Shown piece after piece: positions 1-12,952 of a DNA stretch of 64,000 nucleotides. The translations under genes and the position numbers were made by a program. This DNA comes from Lepidurus packardi. Its lineage: Eukaryota; Arthropoda; Branchiopoda; Notostraca; Triopsidae. The first letter of the stretch is position 1, and every line of letters starts with the position of its first letter. The notes beneath the pieces were generated by a model, which saw nothing but the letters and a program-made list of their open reading frames with translations, was not told the origin of the DNA and made no database searches. The stretch covers positions 7,770,565-7,834,564 of the forward strand of contig JAKZAN010000001.1 of assembly GCA_023053545.1 (NCBI GenBank), read 5' to 3'.

Positions 1-3000
1 CGGGCTGCAAAATGCAAGACTCCTCTTTGCTTCCTCCTTTGAAATTCCCTTCATTTTGAGCAAGAGGCTCTTGGAAAAGAGGCTAAGGGCTTTTGTGTCA
101 CCAAGACGACGCAAGTAGTAGCGAAGTCGCTTGGGGGTCTACGGCGAGGTCTGGGTTGGGCAAGATTAATAGAGGAGCGCCCTCGAGGGACTTTTTCCCC
201 GAGAAACTCGAAAGTTTTGAGAGGTTACAATTATTGACTGGAATTCATTCACGAGCACGGTTTAATTTGCATTATCAATGGAGACTTAACTACGATAAAC
301 TATCATCAACCTCTGGTGGAGCTCCATATATTCTTTTCGAGCTTTTCCATTTCTACTCCATATATTGTTTTCTAGCTTTTTATACTGGAATTCCCTGGTG
401 CTGACAAATTTCTAGCTCCATATATTCTTTTTTAGCTTTTTATACTGGAATTCCCTGGTGCTGACAATTGCACGGAGTGCGCAGGCAGGTCGGGAGTTGC
501 TGCAGTTAGGTCGTGTGTCAGGAAACGGCAGGACGACCCTCAGGGATGGTGGCCTGCAGCCCGAAACAGCCCTTAGGGTATACGGAGGAATAAGACTTGG
601 CAAGAGGGTAGCGTGTTTAGAGGCAGACCCCTGCGGGCATATAACTCGTGTGCCTTGCAGTCTTGTAACTCTACTGCTGTTTCCTTCTTCAACTTAACTT
701 TAACTTTACAAATAGTCAAAAGTTATACACTTGGAAATCCTCGGACACTCAAATTGAAGGAACTCGAAAAGAGGGAATGAAGAACGAGGGCATTTAGTCT
801 ACTTCGGGACCGCAGCGGATGTTGGGCGTGGTCCAAAGATGTTGTCGCCGTTGTGAGTCATTATGAACCGCGAGGTAGTGCCCTGAGGGACCTTCTACCA
901 ACATAGCTGTATACTCGGCTACTGGTCTTCATCTTAGCCTAAGTGCACGGAGAACTAGTTCCTCTTCACTTTCTAGGAAGGGCAGCGAGAACTGCACAAG
1001 ACGGGAGGTTCGCGGGGAGTTCGTCAAAAAGGGTGCCCTCGGGGGACCGGGAGGTGAATATGGAAATTCGCCGCTACTAGGTGGCCGTTTAAAGGGGAAT
1101 TATTTCTGTCACGTATGGCAGACTGCAGGCTGTAAAGAGAAACCTTTCAAAAGAAAATAAGCCCACTCTGTTTAGAGAATAAGGTTCGAAAATTGAAAGC
1201 AGTTAAAGACAAGTAGTCATTGAAGAGTTGGGAAGTCCTCGTTATCGCGGTATGGAATTTTCTTGCGGTGGGGATATAGTAAAATTTCGTAATTTGCATA
1301 TAGGAGAAGCTGAAGAGAAGATTATGGGTGCTAGGGGCTTATAAAGGCAAGGGTGGTCCGTAGGGAGGGCCAATAAGGTTGGGCAACTGGCGTAGAAAAT
1401 ATATAGTCCAGTCGGGAGTGCTCCTAGCTATTGAATAATGTCTCTTTTTTGCATGCGGTGGATCTTTCAAGCTATTACGCCGTAAGTATATAAGTAAAAC
1501 CCGAGCGGGTGGGTTGAGGGGTGACCACGCCTTGTGGGCTCAAGTTCTTGGCGGCGTAGATGGCTTCTTCCAAGATGCTACCGTGGGCCTGCCGGTGTCT
1601 GACGAGTCCCCGAAGAATGTCTTTCATTTGGGAAGCCTGAGCGCGGAGTTAGTCCCGAGAGACTGTGCCAGACGAAGGCGTAAGCTATAAGCTCTTCCAT
1701 GGACTCCCCGGGGCTGTAGAAGATTCAAGGAAGACGCAGGCAAGAGGAGAGTCTTGAGGCGGAAGAGGAGAGTGCCCGTGGGGACTTACGAAACGAGGTG
1801 GGGGCTTAGGGACGTGGGGATTTGGGGACTTTAGTTCTTGTTGGGGCAAAGACGGAAAACGAAGAACGTGGGAGGGATAAGGAAAGGAGACGCCCGTAGT
1901 GGTCTTCCCCGCTACACAAGTCCCTTATCGTAACAACTTCCCCAAGTTGACTAATAGAGCGGGTTCAATGGGGACTAAGTTGGGAAAAGAGGAGGTGGAA
2001 AGGGCAAGGAGGTTAAGGTCTACTTTACGTTAACTCCTTCGTGTTTTACTGTACGCTGCGCCAAGGAAAAAGATACACACAGGGAATCGTTAGGTACCGC
2101 AGAATTGTAACCCAAATGCGTTACGACCATGCATCTTCATTCCCCCATTTCTGCGGGGTTTCGGGGCTTGTTTACGAAGATACAGATTGCTAACGCATTT
2201 TGTACCGATCTTATTAATGTTGCTTCTTTACCAGCAATGAAAGCGAAAAGTTTAGCTGGCTTGTCGTGTCTCTTCATTAAGAAGGTTATAGTCAGCTGAG
2301 TTGAAATTAAACTTGCTACCCTTTCTTTCCCAATTTGATGAAAAGACTCAGATTTATTTCCCCAGCCAAAGTAGAGTACTCGGTACATAATTTGTTTCTA
2401 GGCCGAAGAAGGATGACTTGACGTTTCCCTGGGTGTGAGAATTTGATTTTTGACTTGACTGCTACATTACTTCAGTTATTTTTCTTAATAGTTTCCACTG
2501 CTAGTGGTAAAACTGTTTGAAAGGAGTGTTGGTTTCTGGCGCAAGATGGCGATGGGGAAAGTTTTTTTTTTTTTTTAACCAAAGTCCAATATTTAGAGAG
2601 CGGTAACGAAGAAAAAAGGTGGCCACAAATAAAAAAAAGAGCGGAAAGTTAATGATCTCGTCCGTCGTGGTTCGTGTGTTACCTTAGGGTAGGAAAGACG
2701 CACCTGCGTGCGTGCTGCGGTGTTGGACACAGCATTGGCACGTCTTCCACGTTTCAGGTAGAGAAAAGAGAGCTCCAGCAAATGGCCAAGACTGCCCCAA
2801 AGTCTTCACGAAAGGAGCGAAGCCCGCAGGTAGATTTAAGATAGAGACATTAACTCCCCACCTTTTCTTTTTGTATAACCATCTTTCATACCTGGCCGGC
2901 TTTTGTTGCTGATGGAGTGCAGAAAGGGGACGGACAAGAAGGAGCGACTTTTCTGCGGCCCTATACCCTCCCCCCACCCAAAAAAGAAAAGTAAGCATCT

Positions 3001-3876
3001 TGTTATCTTCCCTTGCATCTCATAGGAAAGCAGCATTCTTCGGGTAACTTCATATTATAATTGGATGCCATTTTGTCAGCGCCTAATTTAGACAACGTTC
3101 TCATTGTCAGATAAATTTTAGCCCCTAAATAACAACGCTTAAGCTATTTTACTAGAATTCAGAAGTTCTTTTCCGGTGGGAACGGTTTTCCAAATCTTCA
3201 CCACAGCGCAGCAAACATCTTAATTGGCATGGGTCTGCGAGCGTAGCTTCACGTGTGGTAATTGCCCCCAAGCCTCGCTCTTTTTTTAGTTTATTTGTTC
3301 CTCGTGGAAAAGTCCGCGGTGGGTTATCTTATATTCCATACCTGGCTTGGCGTGCTGTTCTGCTCATTCCTATTCTCTTATGCACACACGCGGGAGGTCT
3401 TGATGACGTCCCTGCTCCACACACGCAACGCCTAATTTGCATACTTCCTGACTCTACACGGCCTTTTTCAAAGAAAGTCGCCGGCTAAGGTCTCGACAAC
3501 TGTATGTATACCCCTTGCTAGGAGTTCAGGATCCTGAAGCCGTTTTCATTGTTGCACACTTAAACGTGTTAGTTACGTTCAAGATTAAAATGGTCCATGC
3601 GCAAAATTATACGTTGGCTTGGTTTCGCTCCAAAAAGTTTGTTTGTTCAGTAATACACAATCAGGCTCTTGCGTTTACCTTTGCCTGAACTTGTTACTTC
3701 TCGGAAAATGTACTCCCATGAGTACATTAATTAACCTCCAAACTATTAAAAAAATCTATGAGAAAGGAAGCTCTGCACATGCTTTCTTGCTGTTTCAGGT
3801 CTCCTCTAAACAGTTGCTACTTTTGCTTTCAAAAAAAAAAAAAATCTCATGGGACGTAACGAGTGAGTCAGGCAAG
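1..3876. other. Intergenic region, no recognised gene
   Basis: No open reading frame here resembles a known protein, and none shows a convincing exon with matching splice sites. The part at about 1500-2050 is richer in G and C and reads as short broken frames on the minus strand, which may be decayed coding or transposon sequence. A short tandem repeat lies at 322-466 and is listed separately. Confidence 0.5.
322..466. repeat. 60-bp tandem repeat, about 2.3 copies
   Basis: The block at 357-406 recurs at 417-466 with a period of 60 bp and only a few differences. Both copies contain CTCCATATATT and TACTGGAATTCCCTGGTG. A shorter, diverged third copy of the first half lies at 322-346. It looks like a local tandem duplication. 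No coding function is apparent. Confidence 0.8.
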
Positions 3877-4137
3877 TTAATGTGCTTGGTTAAACTGCAA
3901 TGTAGAAACTTGGCCAAGGCGCTGACAGCCTCCTTGGATAAACTTGTTGATTGGCAGGCTCCTAACTGAAACATAAAAATGAACAGAGAAAAGAAAAAAA
4001 TCATCAGAAAACTTACCAAACAGGTTCTCGTTAATTTTTTGTCGCTGGTCTGCCCGAGAATTGGGTGCTCTTGGGTGGCCTTCTATGAGCCGATAGCCAT
4101 CCTTGCAAGGCTCCTCTGATGTCTTGAGTCTCAAGCT
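3877..4137 (-). CDS. Possible last two exons of an unidentified gene
   Basis: On the minus strand an open exon runs from 4137 to 4017. It is preceded by a pyrimidine-rich acceptor (4138 upward) and followed by a perfect GTAAGT donor at 4016-4011. A 51-base intron with a T-rich tail ending in TTTCAG follows, and the frame continues from 3965 to a stop at 3877. The intron length matches the confirmed introns in this window. The joined peptide includes SEEPCKDGYRLIEGHP and PINKFIQGGC and matches no family I recognise. No convincing upstream exon or start was found, so it could equally be a spliced non-coding transcript or chance. Confidence 0.3.
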   Translation of the reverse strand, partial: SLRLKTSEEPCKDGYRLIEGHPRAPNSRADQRQKINENLFGKFSDDFFLFSVHFYVSVRSLPINKFIQGGCQRLGQVSTLQFNQAH

Positions 4138-6515
4138 CTTAATCCAAAAGGAAAGAAAGAAAATAATACGAAAAAGGGCGGGACTTGTGCACCAACATTT
4201 GGAGCTGGAGACCACCCTCATGCAGAGAAGTGCAGACGCATGACCTTCCGAAGCACAGCAACATACCGTGCACCCAAACAAAGTGAGGCGAATTCCGAAT
4301 AAAAGCCAAAAGTCTCGGATGGCCAGGTATGCTAATGGGGCTATGGTTAGAATGGGTGCACCTGGGTCTCTCCGAGTAAAACCCAGAACATCTCAATCTT
4401 AGGGCCCCATCGCCATCACCATCTCCTCTTTCGCCCCTGCCAGAATCATTGCCATTTGGTGGTTCCTCTGACTTGTAGCGGAACCCCTCTTTGTTGTTCG
4501 GTTCGCATGCTGCTTTCCTAGCGAACTTTCCACTTTTTTCTCCGTACCTGCCAGTTTTATGCAAATACTAACGTGTTGTTGTATGTGTTGCTTCTTAAAC
4601 AGACCAAAAAGCTCCAAGCAAAAGAGCGAGGACGGCGATATAGCTCTATACATGTCTAAAACTTCTCCGAAAAAAGGAACAAGAGTGAAGTTGCGCTCCT
4701 GAGAATGCTAATGAGCCAGAAATGATAGGTTGCCACTAAGAAGCATAGTTGAATGCGCTGTCTTGCCAAGGGAATTGGGAAAATGAAGTTGTCAATGTAC
4801 TGGTTTTAAACATAGCTATTCTTTTTCTTGACGAGTCAATTTTCCTTGAGAATGCAAGTTTTTATGTTACCGTGTTACCCCGCGCGGCTTCCGTTTTCGG
4901 ATTGCTGTTACCTGCGAAGGCATTTTTAGTCGAAGGAGACGAGAGAGGGACTTTAAACAGGCTGATGGAACAATAAGATGAGAAGATTGGGTCTTGGTGA
5001 TAGCCCCGGAGCTGGACACGACTGCGACTTTTTGAATTTTTCGCCTATTCTAGATCTTTGAAAAGAGGGGGGCTTTAGGGATATGTTGGGTTTAGGGGGA
5101 TAAAAGGAACAGGTGAATGCCGTGGTGTGAGGGTGCAAGAATGGTAATCGGTGGCATTTATCAAGCCTGCAAATGGAGTGGCTTTTCACTTGTCCGTCGA
5201 ACATTAGCTTTTCGCCTTTCGGAGACTTTGGGGTTCAGGAAGCTAGAACCAAAAGGGGCGATTTCATTGTTGGATACAAAGTCCTGACTTTTAGCTTGCC
5301 GTACCCAATTCATTAAGACCTTTGGTATATACCGTACACCCCCAGAAGGCTGCAAAATAGTGAAGTTTTGAAGCGTTTAGCTCCTATACAGTTGGACAAG
5401 TATAACTATGCCTTGTGCTTTTAACCAACGCGTTCGAAATGTGAAGCGTCGAAAGATTCTTAGTATCTGTAAACGGCTAAACGTTAAAAATCCTGTTGCA
5501 CGAAAACCAAGTCACATCGTCTAGAAGCTCGGCTTGGGAAACATTTACCTTCTCATGAAGCATTAAAAAAATCTCTCTTGAGTAATGCAGCTAGTCCCAT
5601 CGTCTTTAAAAAGCGCTGACGGGAGCATTTGCCAGTTATAAAACGTTCGCTTTCCGCCTTATTTCAGTTGCATCCCATAGCGCATTTTTTTGCGATCATT
5701 TTGATGGTAGCTATTGCATCGCGTGTTGTAGACATGAAGAAGTTGTTCTTGTAAAGTTCGAGTGGTATCTTATTTATTTGAGTTATGGAATGTGATTGCT
5801 AGAAATGTAAAAGAAAAAAATTGGTATTCAGTATGGTTATAATAAGGGGTGCTGGTACTGCAGCTTTGCTGTGGGTGGGCCCAGCTTTGGGGCTGGAAGT
5901 CACTGGAAAATAGGTAAAGAGGAAAGAATATATACAGGGCTGGTTAGAATCAAGTCATCAAGGCGGGTGAAGCTGGAGCTGAAGGCGAACGATTCCCCCC
6001 CGCAGATGATGTCTTCACCCAGGGATCCACCCCCTGCTGAGCAAGAAAGAATTTGAATTTAGGGGGCCCTACAGGGTCTGATGGTTCGAGGAGGTCTATA
6101 CTCTAATATTATATAGCCGCACTAGATTGTATACTGTATAGTAAAACTACAGCTCTCTTCGGCTACAACTGAAGACCCAAAAGCTACAATTTGGGCCTTG
6201 GTTTATGGTACCGACCAATCCTCTGGCGCTTGGTTGGGTTTCGGCACCCCCGGAGTTGATGGAGGCGGAGTTGGGAAAGGTGCTTTCAACTTTCGAGGAG
6301 TTGAGTGAGATGTCAGAGAGCTTGAGTAGTACGGTAGACAGTGCAGTGCCGGATCTACCTGCGAACATTGCGTGCCGGACTTAGTAAATTCAGTAAATTG
6401 ATCACGTTACTACAACGCTCATTTGAATTAGTGTTTTAACAAGAGGATCTTAATAGTAACCAAAAAAAAGTTCGTGTTAAACCGCTGAAGAAAACTTTGG
6501 ATTGCTTAAACAGGG
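4138..6515. other. Upstream region of the ZNF423-like gene, function unclear
   Basis: No gene is recognised. Two short plus-strand stretches could be 5' exons or upstream reading frames of the zinc-finger gene: 6205-6384, a 59-codon frame rich in GAG codons, and the part after an acceptor-like CCCGCAG near 6005. Neither can be joined with confidence to the first exon at 6516. Confidence 0.4.
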
Positions 6516-9500
6516 ATGTTATTAACCGAATCAACACCATCGTGGGTGGGCGGAGAAGGATCCGTATCCATGACTCCTCCGGGATCAGTATCACCAGTGG
6601 AAACAGCAGCAGGGTCCATCCCAAGTCCGAGTCCTACTCCGGCCACAGCATCGACGTCTGCGCCTTACACGTGCTCTTTTTGCAATAAAAACTTTCCGCG
6701 ATTGTCCCTTCTGAAAAAACATGAACAAGTAAGCTCGAGCTCAAGTTAGCTCAACTTTTGCTATGGTTGAATCGAATTGTTTCTTTTGGGTTTAGACTCA
6801 CAGTGAAGAGATGCCCTACCAGTGTGACTTTTGCCAAAGGCTATTCAAACACAAACGGAGTCGGGACCGCCACGTCAAACTGCACACGGGTGACAAAAAG
6901 TACCGTTGCGACCACTGCGAAGCAGCCTTTTCTAGAAGGTAAATTAGGTAGATGGTTCTACGATGGAGGCTTTGATACATGATACAGGCATGTAGTGTAA
7001 TGAACGGGGATTACAATTATCGTAATGTACTCTTTATAGCGACCACCTGAAAATCCACATCAAAACACACGATACCCGCAAACCGTTCCAATGTTCGGTC
7101 TGTCAACGTGGGTACAACACTGGCGCTGCGTTGACTTCGCATATGCTCAACCATCGTCGAGATTCCGGGTCGGGATCCGTGAGTTCGACCTCGTCCTCCT
7201 CTTCTCTGTCCTTTGCCTCTTCGAGTTCCTCAACGCCGTCACCGTCTGTCGCTTCTAATTCGGTGGCTCCTTCCTTAGTTTCACCCACAGTCTCCGAACG
7301 CGAGCCAGATCCACCCACTTCCGCTATTCGTGAAAGTTCGCCGTGCCCTGTCGTTAGTCCCGTAGCGGAATTGCTCGTTGCCTGCCCACATTGCAGTGAA
7401 CAGTATCCAGCCCAAGATTTGCAAGTAAGCCTTAATTTGCAGTACGTGAAAGCGAGTTTATTTGTTACTTACAATCTGAAAACCGTTTAGGAGCATTTGC
7501 TTTCACATAAGCGCAGTACATCTCCCGCGCCTCAGGAACAGGGCACAGATGAAGCTTCCAGGGCTGAAAATACGAAACAAGAAGAAGTTGAGGTCCCTGA
7601 GGGACCCAACGCCGGACCTGTCTTAACTTGCCCGTATTGTCCTAACAGGGAGTCTTTCACCGATTTGGAAGCTTTAGCTCAACATGTGCAATCTTCACAT
7701 GGTAAATAAATAAACAACAACATTGCATCATCATTTTTTTCTACATTTTGATAATACATTTTTATACATTTTGTAATTTAATTAATTTGTATAAAATTCG
7801 TGGTTAAGTCAAAGCTTGTTTACATCACAATTGTATGTTCATTGTAGGACCTTTGACGCACAATCCGAACCCGTCTCCAGCAATGGGTATGTCTTTCAAC
7901 CCCGCAAATAGAATAACGAACACAGAAACGACGTTTTCTTGCCAGTTGTGTTTCCTGAGTTTTACCTCCGTACCTGCATTACAACAGCACACGTTGTCGT
8001 CTCACAGTCTGAGTCAAGTGTTGCGACTCTATTACCCGAGCCCTTTCAATGCCTTATTCAACGTCCCGCCCAATCCCACCACGCCCAACGCCCCAGACGT
8101 CCAGTCACGCCCCACGGACTTGAGTTGCAAGAAATTGGACAGCACCAGCTTAAGTACCATGTCCATCCCTACCAGTAATCATTCAGCTTATCTGTGTAAC
8201 CAATGCCATGCTGCTTTGCCAGATTTTGAGTCGTTCCGGTCCCATCTCCAGACACATTTATCCACCAGTGCTTATTCCAGCTTGGGCCATTACATAAATA
8301 CGCCTTCCGCTTTAACATGCCCTGAATGTGGAGCCGAATTCCCATTTAATGATCCTGAACAGCTAGAAACGCACTTGGTGAGCCATTTATCCTCGACGAG
8401 CTCCGAGTACGGTTGTCACGCTTGCGTCAAAGTTTTCAACAAACCTGACGAGCTCCAGAAGCATCTCATGGATATCCACGCCCATCACTTGTACCGTTGC
8501 TCACTTTGTAAGGAAATGTTCGACTCGAAAGTCGCCATTCAAGTCCATTTTGCGGTCAAGCATAGCAACGAAACGAAACTTTTCAATTGCACTGGTTGTG
8601 GCCTGATATCACGCTCCGAAGCCGAATTCCATGCGCATGTCAAACACACCCATTGGCCGGGCCCTTTTCATTCCCCTGCCCCACCGTTACCCACTTTGCG
8701 CTGTCCACTTTGCCCCGAAGCTTTTGCAGTGGAATTTCTGTTAGAAAGACATGTAGCGTTGGCCCATCCACACTGGGGCGGTTTGCCGGTACCATCGGAA
8801 GTTCATAATAAGGCTAAGAAAGCCAACAGCCTTAATCCAGTGCGAAACAAAGATACTAAGTGTGATGTGTGCGATGAGGAATTTGCCACTGCTGCGCAGC
8901 TACTGGGACATCGTCGCACCGCTCATCAGCACAACATTCACAGTGCAAATCCAGATTTGGTGATAAACGATACACCAGTAGTGCTGAACCTAAGTTTGCA
9001 CTGCGCCTATTGCAACGAAACCTGCAAAACCCGGGCGGAATTGGAGTTACACACGAAATCGCATAATCAGAAGGCCAGCACGGGCAGCGTACGCGTCAAG
9101 TGCAACATTTGTGACGAAATCTTTCCCACCGCAGCCATTTTAGCGGAACATAAGCTCACCCATTGTAAAGTTCTTGGAGTTCCGCAATGTACGCTATGTA
9201 AAGTACCGCTGCGCAGCGAAAAGGAATTCTATGCACATGCACACCAGCATGCAGCGGCTTCGAATACGTCAAATACTTCCACGGAAAGCAATCCCTTACC
9301 TTTAGCTTGTGTGGTATGTCGCCAGACACTAGCTTTGGACTTGGAGTTGGAGTTGCACGCTAAATTCCACCTGAACCAAGTTTTGGAACCCGTTTTTCCA
9401 TGCTGCGTCTGCGCACAACAATTCGAAAGCCAGAATCTTATTGCGAACGGCTTAGTCCCGGGTGTTCCCGGCCTCCAAACGTATGTTTGTAAGGAATGTT

Positions 9501-10663
9501 TTCATAGAGACCACCCTTTGAGCCTGACGTCCACCTCCACGTCCTTAGCTTCAGCGTTCATCCTACGTCATCCGCTGGTGCCGGCACCCATGCAACCCAG
9601 GACTTACCAATGCATCAAGTGTCAGCAAAGTTTTGCTTCCGAAGCCGAGATTCAGGTCCATGTGGCCACGCATTGGCTGACTGAAGGGAATCAACACGAC
9701 TGCCGACTCTGCTTACGCAGTTTTGAGACGCCCCTCAAGCTCCAGGTTCATCTCATCGAACATACCTTCGCTGGTTGCTCAGGTTTCGCGTGTTACCTTT
9801 GCGGGTGCACTTTTACAAGTGCTACCGGGTTGCAGAAGCATATGCTAGAGCACGGACTAACTGCTCGACCGTATGATTGTTCTTATTGTCACTTGAAGTT
9901 CTTTTTTCGGGCAGAGTTAGAGAACCATCTCTTCAGTCACCAAAACGATCGCATTTTGGCGCAGTCCCTCGTTGCATCTAGTACTCAGAAATCTTTCCAA
10001 GCCGAACAAGAACACATGGAAGCTAGTGACGACGAAGAAAAGGCCGAAGAAATTTGTGTGGAAGAAGACCAGCCAGTCGTGGACGTAGAAAGTAATGAGG
10101 ATGATGGAGAAAACCCACCAACGGCGCCAGAGAAAGAAGAAGACAAGATGGAAGAAAACCGCGAACCAGATAAAGAAGAAGAACCAGCCCCAGAGACGGG
10201 AACGTTGTTAACTTCCAGCGAAGCCGAATCGAAGGTTTTCCGTTGTGACCGCTGCAACAAATCGTTTCCGTGTTTGTCCAATCTGCAAGGCCATGTTCGG
10301 ATTCATACTCAAAGCACCAAATTTACCTGTCTTACGTGCAACAAGGAGTTTGCGTTGAGCAGAAATCTGCATATTCATATGCGTTCCCATTCGGGCGAAA
10401 AACCTTACGAATGTCACATTTGCAAGAAACGTTTTGCAAGGAAAGAAAACAGGAAAGCGCATCTGAAATCTCATAGCGGACTTCGGCCTTTCCCTTGTCA
10501 TATCTGTCAAAAGGCTTTTTCGCGCAAATGCCATTTACGGGAGCATATTCGGACTCATGGGAAGGACGCCAAACTTTCTTTGTCGTCTTCCTCGGAAGAG
10601 ATTTCTTCGTCTACGTGCTTTAGCCCAGCCGCAGAAAGTCAGAGTACTGCGACACCGAAATGA
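6516..10663 (+). CDS. ZNF423-like: ZNF423/ZNF521-type (OAZ) multi-zinc-finger transcription factor
   Basis: Five exons (6516-6728, 6796-6938, 7040-7424, 7491-7701, 7848-10663) join in frame to 1,255 residues, close to the 1.28-1.31 thousand of vertebrate ZNF423 and ZNF521. About 27 C2H2 fingers are visible. They run from [39 protein letters not shown] and CSVCQRGY at the N-terminus, through widely spaced central fingers, to four tightly linked fingers at the C-terminus (about 10240-10560). An acidic Glu/Asp-rich linker lies at about 10010-10200. The KHKRSRDRH and SRSDHLKIH fingers are hallmarks of the OAZ/EBFAZ family, nuclear factors that bind DNA and partner with SMAD and EBF proteins in differentiation. 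An in-frame TAA lies just upstream of the ATG at 6516. The exon might instead begin at the acceptor-like AACAG before it, with further 5' exons upstream. Confidence 0.88.
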
Positions 10664-11098
10664 GAATTAAAAGACGAGAACCTGAATTTTCTCGTAGATC
10701 TGAATGGCCAAGTTATGATGGAATTATGTAGCCGTGTTCATAAACATAATACATGCTATTGTTTATTAAAGTAATCGGCTTTTATTCGAATATAGGGTTG
10801 CACTTTTAAGAGCTCCGATTGGACTTTTTTTCTTGTACGACTTTTCGTGTTAGACCACAATTGAAGGGCGCGAATGCCAGAAATATTGGAGTGCATTTGA
10901 ATATATACAAACAAGCAAGTAAATGATAGGTAGATATAACGGATGAAGGATTTTCTCGTTTCGATAAGGAAAAAAGTCAAGCTCGGTTTTCCAGAATAAG
11001 CGCTAGAGTGCACTGCTTAGTATTATTGGTCAGGCTTTTTGGTGGCACTTCTTTACATCGCGCGAATGAAATATTGCAACGCTTTCTCCAGTTATAAA
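10664..11098. other. Short gap between ZNF423-like and PRIM1
   Basis: This holds the 3' untranslated end of the zinc-finger gene (ATTAAA-type signals near 10766) and the promoter and leader of PRIM1. An upstream in-frame ATG of PRIM1 lies at 11066. No other gene is seen. Confidence 0.5.
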
Positions 11099-12726
11099 AT
11101 GCCTGAGTTAAATTCTGATCACCTGCCATTGTATTATAAGCGTTTGTTTCCGTACGAACAATTTTACGAGTGGTTGAGCTATAAAAAGGCTAATGGTAGG
11201 GTTTCCCTGTTTTCATAAAAATATGAGTTATGACCTATTTGCGGTATCGGTAAAAATGTTTTTCAGGTCAGCCGTGGTATTTCGAGCGTCGTGAAGTATC
11301 CTTTACTCTAGCAGACGATATTTATATCAGATTCAAGTCCTTTAACAACCAAGAGGAGTTTGAGAGCGAAATCAAGAAAATGTGTCCCCACAAAATTGAT
11401 ATCGGTGCCGTTTACTCGTCCAGGTAAGTTTCCTAGTAGATGTGAATTTTCGTTAGCCAATAAGCTTGGTTTCAGGCCTAAAGACCAACGGTTTAACACT
11501 GTATTCCAGCCCGTCGAAAAGGAGCTTCTATTCGATATAGATATGACAGATTATGATGAAGTCAGAACTTGCTGCAGCGCTGCGGAAATTTGTCCGAAAT
11601 GCTGGAAATTTATGGCAGCAGCTATTAAAGTTCTGGATACTGCCCTAAGAGGTAGGATTGTGTGTCCTAAAAGATTTGGATCAAAATAACCTTATTTCTT
11701 TAGAGGATTTTGGCTTCAGCAACCTGTTGTGGGTATTTTCCGGACGTCGAGGGGTCCATTGCTGGGTTTGTGATTCCTCGGCTCGAAAGTTATCAACCGA
11801 AGCCCGTTCTGCAGTAGCTGAGTATTTAACGATCGTAAAAGGTGGGGATAACAGAGCCAAGAAGGTCTCACTTGGCCAGAAACTACACCCACACATCCAG
11901 TAACTTGAGTTTCATGCTTAGCAAGATTGCTGAACTTTTTCTTGTTTTTTTGTATTACAGGCGCTCAGTATCTATTTTAGAAGAGTATGTAGAGCCTGTT
12001 TTGCTGGAAGAGCAGGCTGTTATGGATACCCCAGAACGTGTTGCCAAAATTCTTGAATTAATTGAAGATGAGTCAGATCGTACAGCTTTAAAGTCTCGTA
12101 TCCTGTCCAAAAAGAGTAGCAAGGATCGCTGGGCTTTACTAGAAGGCTTTTGCAAAGGTCAAGAAGACTCCAAAACTGTAAAACCGTACTTCTCTCATTT
12201 AAATCTAAAATCTGATCAGATATATTCTAGCGATTTGGCTCACATCTCCGCGAGGAAATCATACTGCAGTATTTGTACCCACGCTTGGATATTGCTGTTA
12301 GTAAGGGTCTGAATCACTTGCTGAAGGCTCCGTTCTGCCTTCATCCCAAAACTGGCAAAGTTTGCATTCCCATTGACCCCACCAAAGCTGACGACTTCAA
12401 TCCCGATACTGTACCAACCATTGGGTAAGACTGAATTCGAAAACAAAACACCCACAACGTAACTGTTTCTAACAGGCAGTTGCTAAGTGAAATTGATACT
12501 TACGGTGCACAGCATGACACCGATGAGGACAAAGCCAAGAAGCTAAAGGACTATCAAAAGACTTCTTTGTACCCTTCAGTCAAACTGCTTGAAAAGTTCC
12601 TCTCAAACTTGACGAAAACTTCCAAAGGTCAAAAGTTCCTTCAAAGCGGTAAATATTTAATTTTTTCCAAATCAAACTCATTTGCTGATCAAAACGTCAT
12701 TTGTAGATCAAGCCATGGAGTTTTGA
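11099..12726 (+). CDS. PRIM1: DNA primase small (catalytic) subunit
   Basis: Eight exons (11099-11195, 11267-11423, 11476-11651, 11704-11899, 11961-12177, 12231-12424, 12476-12648, 12707-12726) join in frame to 409 residues; human PRIM1 has 420. It is the catalytic subunit of the DNA polymerase alpha-primase complex and makes RNA primers in the nucleus. The N-terminus reads [16 protein letters not shown]. The catalytic metal-binding aspartates are in [16 protein letters not shown] zinc-binding cysteine group (CC, then CPKC) follows, and the family signature [12 protein letters not shown] is intact. [16 protein letters not shown] is the conserved nucleotide-binding region. The ATG at 11099 gives a start like the human protein; an in-frame ATG at 11066 would add 11 residues. 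The gene ends 226 bp from the convergent CEP104 stop. Confidence 0.95.
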
Positions 12727-12952
12727 AACAACTTTTCGACTTCCAAGTTCGAATTCGATTGTCAAGGTAAGGTAGCAAGTTTGTTTTTAATTTACAAGGC
12801 CATTAATTTACAAAGCCAAGGCGCAATAATCACTTCGCAAGTGGCTTCATATTTATTAATGTAACTGTTCCAAAGTCGCTTGTATACTTAAGAAGGCACT
12901 CAATTGCAATTTTGTTTCAATGGATCGAAGATTTCTTAGTTCTTATTTCGCT

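Noticed and set aside
1595-1625. Hammerhead-ribozyme-like CTGACGAG core
   Set aside because: The CUGANGA box is present, but the required GAAA after stem II is missing and no stem II or III pairing is seen.
1500-2050. Degenerate gag-like peptide on the minus strand
   Set aside because: Short helical-looking peptides appear in different frames with stops between them, and no zinc knuckle, protease or polymerase is present. The evidence is too weak to call a retroelement.
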